DNA from: Sinonovacula constricta
Lineage: Eukaryota; Mollusca; Bivalvia; Cardiida; Solecurtidae
Assembly: GCA_007844125.1 (NCBI GenBank)
Contig: CM017564.1
Coordinates: forward strand, 18,859,639 to 18,923,638
DNA length: 64,000 nucleotides
Reading direction: 5' to 3'
The notes beneath the pieces are model-generated. The model was not told the origin of the DNA and made no database searches. It saw only the letters and a list, made by a program, of their open reading frames with translations. The position numbers and the translations under genes are program-made. How positions within the stretch are numbered: position 1 is the stretch's first letter; each line of letters starts with the position of its first letter. This document shows positions 56,560 to 64,000 of the stretch, piece by piece.

Positions 56560-57450
56560 AGAAATGCAGGCTGTTAAGGTTTCCCTTGATTTCAATTCAA
56601 ACCATCCTGTCGATAAATTTGTAATATTTACTGACTCGTTGTCGGTATTAGAGTCTATTAAAAATCTCAATTCCACCTCCCCTCCCACTTTATTAGAGAA
56701 TTACTTTAAAAGCTAAATGAAATGAATATTGTTTTCTGGTTGCTACCTAGTCATGTAGGCATACGAGGATGCAGATAAGAGTGCAAAATCTGCTTCAGCC
56801 CTTACCGAAACGGATCTTTGCATCCCCACACCGATTTTAAATCACATATCAATCGATATTTTTTAACCAAATGTCAAAGAAGTTGGAACAATACTGTTTA
56901 TAACAAATTACATGCCATTAAACCTAACGTCGGTGCAAATATCTCTACTTGCAGAGAAAGTAGACGGGAAGACGTAGCTCTTACCCGCTGTCGCATTGGA
57001 CATACTAGATTAACTCATTCATATCTTTTAAAAAGAGAAGTTCAACCTGAATGTGTACCTTGCCAGGAACCTCTTACAGTTGATCATATTTAACTACGTT
57101 GTATTGACACGGACCATATTCGGTCTAAATATTTTAATGTCAATAACATACACGAACTATTTAAAACAGTGTCCGATTCCAAGTTTGTTTGCTTCCTGAA
57201 CGAGATTGGTATTCTTAAAAAGTTATAATTTTTTTAAACGATTTGTTATGCTAACTTTATAAATTTTAACTGTTTAAAACATTAACCTGTTTTCACTTAT
57301 AAATCACATTTTTAACTCGATACAGTTTTATTTCTACTCACGTATTTTAGTTTTAACCTGATTATATTCTATTGTACTTTGACTTTAAAGTATTCGGCGC
57401 CGTATGACCTATCAAGTGTCGGTGTGCCGTAAAACCCCCCAAAACAAACA
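56560..57450 (+). mobile_element. 3' end of an RNase-H-type LINE, copy B
   Basis: Begins inside a type I RNase H domain (TEMQAVKVSLDF, FTDSLSVLESIKNLNS, then, after frame breaks, FSGCYLVM and EDADKSAKSAS). It continues FKSHINRYFLTKCQRSWNNT, VALTRCRIGHTRLTHSYLLK, CVPCQEPLTVDHI, a stop in place of Leu, and RSKYFNVNNIHELFKTVSDS. The tail is CGGCGCCGTATGACCTATCA, GTGTCGGTGTGCCG. An RNase H domain places it in the I/Nimb-like group of LINEs (from memory). Dead. Confidence 0.8.
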
Positions 57451-57900
57451 GAAATTCAATTATTTGCAAGGCAAAGATCAAGAGGAGCCACTGGAAGACG
57501 TACCGGCAATCCAGCCTCAACCTTGCTCTTCGGCGAGCATTTCCCTTGTGAGACAGCAGGAGTTCGCAGAGTCGCAACCGCGTATACAAGGTGGACGAAA
57601 AATCCACACTGTTGCGGGGAGATTACCGTTATGTGATAAATATTTCATGGACGTGATAAACATGTGCAGTTATTAACAGGACGCAAGAAACGTAGTAAAT
57701 GCGAGACTAAATTTCGATCGTGGAGACTTTCGACATGTTTAATATTTACCTCGCAAAAAACTATCACATGCGATGTGACTAATACTGTAATGCATACAAG
57801 TACGCTATATTAAGTGATGATATATTTAACTTTATTTGTAACTCTCACATAAATATTTCGTATTTGATGACAGTCTAATAATAACAATAGTTATCGTAAG
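57451..57900 (+). other. Unrecognised short frame
   Basis: A plus-strand frame from about 57465 to a stop near 57676 reads EEPLEDVPAIQPQPCSSASI, then GGRKIHTVAGRLPLCDKYFM and DVINMCSY. It could be a terminal exon but no acceptor, domain or partner is clear. The remainder to 57900 is AT-rich. Confidence 0.25.
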
Positions 57901-57949
57901 CGTGTTTGTTTTACTTGCTATTATTAGGTTGTGGTGGATGCCTCAGTTA

Positions 57950-59405
57950 TGGCGGGAGCATAGGTTGTAGCATGGGTTGTGGTGGTATATGTGGTTGGAG
58001 CAACGGTTGTGGTAGAAGATGTGGTTGGAGCAACGGTTGTGGTAGTAGATGTGGTTGGTGCAATGGTTGTGGTAGTAGATGTGGTTGGAGCAATGTTTGT
58101 GGTAGTAGATGTGGTTGGAGCAACGGTTGTGGTAGTAGATGTGGTTGGTTCAATGGTTGTGGTAGAAGATGTGGCTGGAGCAACGGCTGTGGTAGAAGAT
58201 GTGGATGGAGCAATGGTTGTGGTAGTAGATGTGGTTGGAGCAATGGTTGTGGTGGTATATGTGGTTGGAGCAACGGTTGTGGTAGTAGATGTGGTTGGAG
58301 CAACGGTTGTGGTATTAGATGTGGTTGGAGCAACGGTTGTGGTAGTAGATATGGTTGGAGCAACGGTTGGGGTGGTATATGTGGTTACAGCAACGGTTGT
58401 GGTAGATGTGGTTGGAGCAACGGTTGTGGTAGAAGATGTGGTTGGAGCAATGGTTGTGGTAGTAGATGTGGTTGGTGCAATGGTTGTGGTAGAAGATGTG
58501 GTTGGAGCAATGGTTGTGGTAGTAGATGTGGTTGGTGCAATGGTTGTGGTAGAAGATTTGGTTGGAGCAACGGTTGTGGTAGAAGATGTGGTTGGAGCAA
58601 TTGTTGTGGTAGAAGATGTGGTTGGAGCAACGGTTGTGGTAGATGTGGTTGGAGCAATAGTTGTGGTAGTAGATGTGGTTGGAGCAATAGTTGTGGTAGA
58701 AGATGTGGTTGGAGCAATGGTTGTGGTAGAAGATGTGGTTGGAGCAATGGTTGTGGTAGTAGATGTGGTTGGAGCAATGGTTGTGGTAGAAGATGTGGTT
58801 GGAGCAATGGTTGTGGTAGAAGTTTTGGTTGGAGCAATGGTTGTGGTAGAAGAGGTGGTTGGATTAATAGTTGTGGTAGTAGATATGGTTGGAGCAATGG
58901 TTGTGGTAGTATATGTGGTTGGAGCAACGGTTGTGGTAGAAGATGTGGTTGGTGCAATGGTTGTGGTAGATGTTGTTGAAGCAATGGTTGTGATAGTATA
59001 TGTGGTTGGAGCAACGGTTGTCGTAGTCGATGTGGTTGGAGCAATGGTTGTGGTAGTATATGTGGTTGGAGCAACGGTTGTGGTAGAAGATGTGATTGGA
59101 GCAATGGTTGTGGTAGTAGATGTGGTTGGAGCAATGGTTGTGGTAGTAGATGTGGTTGGAGCATTGGTTGTGGTAGTAGAGGTGGTTGGAGCAATGGTTG
59201 TGGTAGTAGATGTGGTTGATGCAATGGTTGTGGTAGTAGATGTGGTTGGAGCAGCGGTTGTGGTAGTAGATGTGGTTGGAGCAATGGTTGTGGTAGTAGA
59301 TGGGATTGGAGCAGCGGTTGTGGTAGTAGATGTGGTTGGAGAAATGGTTGTGGAGTAGATGTGGTTGGAGCATAGGTGGTTGTGGTACATGTGGTTCGAG
59401 CATTG
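57950..59405. repeat. 30-bp minisatellite, ~47 units; Thr-rich if read on minus strand
   Basis: Units of 30 bp (GGTAGTAGATGTGGTTGGAG CAATGGTTGT with few variants). Because the unit is 3n and stop-free in several phases, several frames on both strands stay open for 300-500 codons. The minus-strand frame 59438-57924 (504 codons) would encode a mucin-like PTTSTTTTIA repeat ending EASTTT and a stop, which is chemically the only plausible one (dense O-glycosylation sites). The plus-strand Gly/Cys/Trp-rich and Val-rich frames are implausible. No signal peptide, splice-bounded neighbour exon or non-repeat domain is attached, so a gene is not established. Confidence 0.9.
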
Positions 59406-61217
59406 GTTGTTATGGTACATGTGGTTCAATGCTGTCAATGGTGATGATGATTGTGGTGGTAATGGAGATGATGATGGTCATATGAAAGAAGAGGAGGAGG
59501 AGCAAGAGGGTGATAATGAAGATGAATCCTTGTTACTTTTTGTTCGCAAGCATGGACATCATCCGTGTTGTTTCGCCGAATAGTTTACTTTTAAGGAAAT
59601 AACGTGCAACGTGTCTGTTTTCGTTTCACAAGCTCCATAAAACGCCGCCAAAACAATGTTGATAGTAAAAGAAAATATTTTATCAACAAACAATATCAAC
59701 AGACTGCTTTGGTGGCCATACGTATTGAGATTGACCTGCAACACGGACAAAACTCACGTGCACATCGTGCCTATAGCCCAGACAAAGAAATCCCGCAATC
59801 TGATTGGACGATGGTAAAACGCATGGTCTACGATGGTTATGCAACTCGTGCAGTAGTATATAAAATATACACCACTACGCTCATAGTAAAACCTTTACTT
59901 ATTGTACGTAGACAACTGAAAATATTCTATATGTGCCTCGAGGTGCATGTGTTTGTCCCTCACAAACCCTCGAAGATTTAAATAGCTGAACTAGACACTG
60001 GTGTTGCATAAACTAAACCAGACCAGATAGGTCAATGTATTATGGGTTTAAGCGACCCTCTATTTGTGGAGAATCGGATTGTTTTATCATATACGTGGTA
60101 TATTACAATAATTATTGAAAAACGATACACATTTCGCAGTAATGAGTTATATTCTTTTTAGTAAAGCCATAGTTGTATGAAGCGAACATTTTTACGACTT
60201 TATTGGCGTCTGCACTGAAGGGCTTCGCCATTTTTGAAATGCGTTAGACATTTTGGAATGGGCTGTTGTTGTTATCATGTCTTTCGTAACTCCTCTGCAG
60301 TATCCGGCCAATACTATTTTGTAGAAATGACCGAGGTGTTGCGAGTGGTTGTTAGGTGTTATAGATTTGTACCACTTTAACTTTTTATCACGTATACAAT
60401 AATGTTTTATCTATTTTGAAACTTCGAATCATGCGGTTTAAGCAGGTTTTCTTCTCACCTGTAAACGTTGCTGTAAGATGGCTTTAAGGTTTCTATGCGT
60501 TCGCTATTTCTTAAAGGCATTTGTTAAAAAAATATTTGCGTATTCAAATGATGTGTTTAATGCATTTAGACAATGTGCAATACAAATAGGGCACCATGTT
60601 ATGCCTACGTGCAGACTAATTAATCGATCATATTTTAAGCACAATATACTCAACGGATTTTCGGCGTTGGCCGTCAGATAACGCATTGTCTTCTTAAGCA
60701 TATATTATTGAACGCCATTCGATGCTTTGCATCAATTCTTTTCTTGTATCCTTTAAAGAATTAACTGTGTTATCAGACGTACTCAGCATGTTTTGGGTAA
60801 GAATTAAACTTTTCATGAATAATTCATGCTCAGATACTATCCTACGGAAAAAGCAACTTTTTTATCAATGGTTATTTGTCAAGCTGGATCCCATTTTGTG
60901 TTCATGTATAATTTGGAATATACGAAGCTTGAATACTGACCCCACACAATAAAAACAACAGGTCAGACGGTTGTAGGTGGTTATCAGTTTATTTATAATA
61001 GTTGTTTACAACAGCCATATTTATTCCAACAGTAACCTCAATGTTATTTGTGTCAAGCATATATTAAGGGAACAATCAAGTTGGAATACACATTTCCTAA
61101 TTATGTGTGTTCTGTACTTTAAACCATTAATATTAAATCTTTACATTCTCGAGTACCGTTTTCAAAACACTTTGTTTCTTGTTGATACACCACCTAAATG
61201 TTACTTATTGTTGACAG
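59406..61217. other. No gene established
   Basis: 59440-59580 is an acidic-codon, GAGGAGGAGG-like low-complexity stretch. A TATA-like word (GTATATAAAATATAC) near 59856 lies in otherwise anonymous sequence. Frames at 59604-59981, 60478-60681 and 60722-60952 (+) have no domain or splice support. Confidence 0.45.
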
Positions 61218-61387
61218 TTATTGCAAGAGTATAGAAGCTAAGGCGGCGACGACGATAGCCATTGCCATGGAAACAGTGGGGATTCTGGTGTTGTTACACA
61301 GGTGGGAATGACAGTTGCATACGTAATGGCCGACCGCCCCCACACATATGTCTTTACCTGAAAAGACCCCACAACCTCGAGTGATAT
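61218..61387 (-). CDS. Terminal exon of a Ly-6/uPAR-like GPI-anchored protein
   Basis: Follows a TTTTTATTTTCAG acceptor at 61388 and runs to TAA at 61218. It reads ITRGCGVFSGKDICVGA, then YVCNCHSHLCNN, and a hydrophobic tail (TVSMAMAIVVAALASILL). R-G-C, C-x-C and L-C-N-N in this order are the third loop and C-terminal C-N signature of three-finger (Ly-6/uPAR) domains. The hydrophobic end after a small polar stretch fits a GPI-attachment signal. Upstream exons were not found between here and the 51-bp satellite, so the gene is either interrupted or has long introns beyond it. No frame damage. Confidence 0.6.
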
Positions 61388-61989
61388 CTGAAAATAAAAA
61401 TATAAACATTCATATTGATTTTACATCTTTTTAAGAAGGAAGTGATCTGGGTGGCTACAATTGTCGAAACTGTAAACGAATTCCACTGGGCATACACGTG
61501 GATGATTGTCTTCTCAGGTGTGACGCGTTCATGTAAATCGAATGGGCAAAGAAAATGACAAAATACTTTGGATTCTTGCTTTGTATAATGCATGAACTCT
61601 TCACATCATAGTGGTGGTCACATAATTATATATTTAGACACGACCTTTTGAACCCCACCCTAACAAAACAACAACAATTTGTTTATTGGGTTAATCGTCC
61701 CACCAAAAGTATTTTAATTTGGATACGGTGTCCACTTGAATATAAAGTGTTGCTTCACTATGTATATCATGCCGTGAATATCTGGCATGATACCACAGCC
61801 AGTCACATAATCTTAACACTGTGCCAACCAGTAAAGGAACTAACCTTATATCTGATTGGAGCGTTAGCAAGTGAACTATACCACTATCATTTCTTATGAC
61901 TTTGGTATGTCGCGGCCTGGGATGAAACCCGAGGTCTCATGCACCTGGAGCCAATCAGAAATGTACACATATTCTTATTGAAAACAACT
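61388..61989. other. No gene seen
   Basis: Unique sequence between the Ly-6-like exon and the satellite. GTATGTCGCGGCCTGGG near 61907 is shared with 48468. No upstream Ly-6 exon recognised. Confidence 0.5.
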
Positions 61990-64000
61990 AGTGCTTCTAT
62001 TTTAAACTTATTCGTGCCTTGTTGAATGGTTGGTAATAAGGTGTATGTGATAGATTGAGACAGTGTGCCTTGTTGAATGGTTGGTAATAAGGTGTATGTG
62101 ATAGATTGAGACATTGTGCCTTGTCGAATGGTTGGTAATAAGGTGTATGTGATATATTGAGACAGTGTGCCTTGTTGAATGGTTGGTAATAAGGTGCATG
62201 TGATATATTGAGACATTGTACCTTGCTGAATGGTTGGTAATAAGGTGTATGTGATGGATTGAGATATTGTACCTTGTTGAATGGTTGGTAATAAGGTGTA
62301 TGTGATATATTGAGACATTGTACCTTGTTGAATGGTTGGTAATAAGGTTTATGTGATGGATTGAGACAGTGTGCCTTGTTGAATGGTTGGTAATAAGGTG
62401 TATGTGATGAATTGAGACATTGTACCTTGTTGAATGGTTGGTAATAAGATGTATGTGATGGATTGAGACATTGTGCCTTGTTGAAAGGTTGGTAATAAGG
62501 TGTATGTGATGGATTGAGACATTGTGCCTTGTTGAATGGTTGGTAATAAGGTGTATGTGATGGATTGAGACAGTGTGCCTTGTTGAATGGTTGGTAATAA
62601 GGTGTATGTGATGGATTGAGATATTGTGCCTTGTTGAATGGTTGGTAATAAGGTGTATGTGATATATTGAGACATTGTACCTTGTTGAATGGTTGGTAAT
62701 AAGGTGTATGTGATGGATTGAGACATTGTGCCTTGTTGAATGGTTGGTAATAAGGTGTATGTGATGGATTGAGACAGTGTGCCTTGTTGAATGGTTGGTA
62801 ATAAGGTGTATGTGATGGATTGAGACAGTGTGCCTTGTTGAATGGTTGGTAATAAGGTGTATGTGATTGATTGAGACATTGTGCCTTGTTGAATGGTTGG
62901 TAATAAGGTGTATGTGATGGATTGAGACAGTGTGCCTTGTTGAATGGTTGGTAATAAGGTGTATGTGATGGATTGAGACATTGTGCCTTGTTGAATGGTT
63001 GGTAATAAGGTGTATGTGATGGATTGAGACAGTGTGCCTTGTTGAATGGTTGGTAATAAGGTGTATGTGATGGATTGAGATATTGTACCTTGTTGAATGG
63101 TTGGTAATAAGGTGTATGTGATAGGTTGAGATATTGTACCTTGTTGAATGGTTGGTAATAAGGTGTATGTGATGGATTGAGACATTGTGCCTTGTTGAAT
63201 GGTTGGTAATAAGGTGTATGTGATGGATTGAGACAGTGTGCCTTGTTGAATGGTTGGTAATAAGGTGTATGTGATGGATTGAGACAGTGTGCCTTGTTGA
63301 ATGGTTGTTAATAAGGTGTATGTGATGGATTGAGACAGTGTGCCTTGTTGAATGGTTGGTAATAAGGTGTATGTGATGGATTGAGACATTGTACCTTGTT
63401 GAATGGTTGGTAATAAGGTGTATGTGATGGATTGAGATATTGTGCCTTGTTGAATGGTTGGTAATAAGGTGTATGTGATGGATTGAGACAGTGTGCCTTG
63501 TTGAATGGTTGGTAATAAGATGTATGTGATGGATTGAGACATTGTGCCTTGTTGAATGGTTGGTAATAAGGTGTATGTGATGGATTGAGACATTGTGCCT
63601 TGTTGAATGGTTGGTAATAAGGTGTATGTGATGGATTGAGACAGTGTGCCTTGTTGAATGGTTGGTAATAAGGTGTATGTGATGGATTGAGATATTGTGC
63701 CTTGTTGAATGGTTGGTAATAAGGTGTATGTGATATATTGAGACATTGTACCTTGTTGAATGGTTGGTAATAAGGTGTATGTGATGGATTGAGACATTGT
63801 GCCTTGTTGAATGGTTGGTAATAAGGTGTATGTGATGGATTGAGACAGTGTGCCTTGTTGAATGGTTGGTAATAAGGTGTATGTGATGGATTGAGACAGT
63901 GTGCCTTGTTGAATGGTTGGTAATAAGGTGTATGTGATTGATTGAGACATTGTGCCTTGTTGAATGGTTGGTAATAAGGTGTATGTGATGGATTGAGACA
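61990..64000. repeat. 51-bp satellite, ~39 units, runs off the window
   Basis: Units of 51 bp (CCTTGTTGAATGGTTGGTAA, TAAGGTGTATGTGATGGATT, GAGACATTGTG). The 3n length keeps minus-strand frames of the 17-residue unit MSQSITYTLLPTIQQGT open for up to 533 codons, with no flanking exon. Variants at three positions (GTGCC or GTACC; GATGG, GATAT or GATTG; GACAG, GACAT or GATAT) allow units to be typed; the order of types repeats after 21 units. Confidence 0.96.

Noticed and set aside
57906..59358. Long plus-strand frames rich in Gly/Cys/Trp (357 codons) and Val (459 codons)
   Set aside because: They are readings of the 30-bp minisatellite. Composition is implausible, there is no non-repeat domain, and other frames are equally open.
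59604..59981. 125-codon plus-strand frame near a TATA-like word
   Set aside because: No similarity to any domain I know; frame length is within chance for this composition.
62349..63950. 533-codon minus-strand frame of a 17-residue repeat
   Set aside because: Pure consequence of the 51-bp, stop-free unit; no start context, domain or flanking exon.
1..64000. tRNA, rRNA or snRNA genes
   Set aside because: No cloverleaf B-box with a matching A-box or conserved rRNA word was seen by eye on either strand; a covariance-model scan would settle it.

Overview
The window is a stretch of animal nuclear DNA and almost certainly comes from a marine invertebrate, most likely a bivalve mollusc. Spliced genes with GT..AG introns, AT-rich intergenic DNA, long tandem satellites and very many decayed DNA transposons support an animal origin. 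The bivalve assignment is inference: it rests on the mix of elements (THAP/IS5-like transposases with YqaJ nucleases, piggyBac, RNase-H-type LINEs, hairpin-ended ~450 bp repeats with a GCTCACCTGAG-like end), which resembles published bivalve genomes. I see no prokaryotic operon, rRNA, tRNA or CRISPR.

Layout. 1-3526 is a 102-bp satellite, followed by poly-C and an (AT)n tract. 3653-7351 holds a dead YqaJ nuclease gene facing a dead IS5-like (ISL2EU-type) transposase fused to a piggyBac remnant. 7905-10048 is a ~1.1-kb tandem duplication, 10538-11290 a decayed ~80-bp tandem repeat and 12450-13620 a 25-bp satellite. 14785-24616 is the best-preserved gene pair: an 11-exon minus-strand gene with the C-terminal part of a Ulp1-like protease plus two PHD-type zinc fingers, and, divergently from a short shared promoter, a two-exon RecQ-like helicase. 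25199-26219 is the last exon of a C2H2/DUF6589-like gene. 26641-27748 is a second copy of the transposase/piggyBac chimera. 28788-31799 is an intact 1003-codon ORF that looks like an uncharacterised RNase-H-fold transposase with a Tudor-like tail; a fragment of a paralogue lies at 33250-33660.

34144-36035 is a second YqaJ/transposase pair. 37582-38871 is a plausible spliced single-pass membrane protein. 40455-42535 has two YqaJ-PHD fusion genes head to head, the right-hand one facing a THAP-transposase (43560-45507). 46759-48425 and 56560-57450 hold LINE fragments. 49738-51590 is a dead Myb/SANT (trihelix) gene and 53600-56105 a dead second RecQ-like gene with the same promoter block as the first. 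The right end has a 30-bp Thr-rich-coding minisatellite, one Ly-6/uPAR-like terminal exon and a 51-bp satellite that runs off the window and contains a 21-unit higher-order repeat.

How it fits together: little here looks like ordinary host genes. Most coding matter is mobile-element cargo (transposases, YqaJ nucleases, RecQ helicases, Ulp1 protease, PHD/THAP/Myb DNA- or chromatin-binding modules). The Ulp1/PHD-RecQ divergent pair and the 1003-codon gene have kept open frames and good splice sites, so they are the most likely active or recently active parts. Coordinates of exon edges are read by eye from splice consensus and frame continuity.
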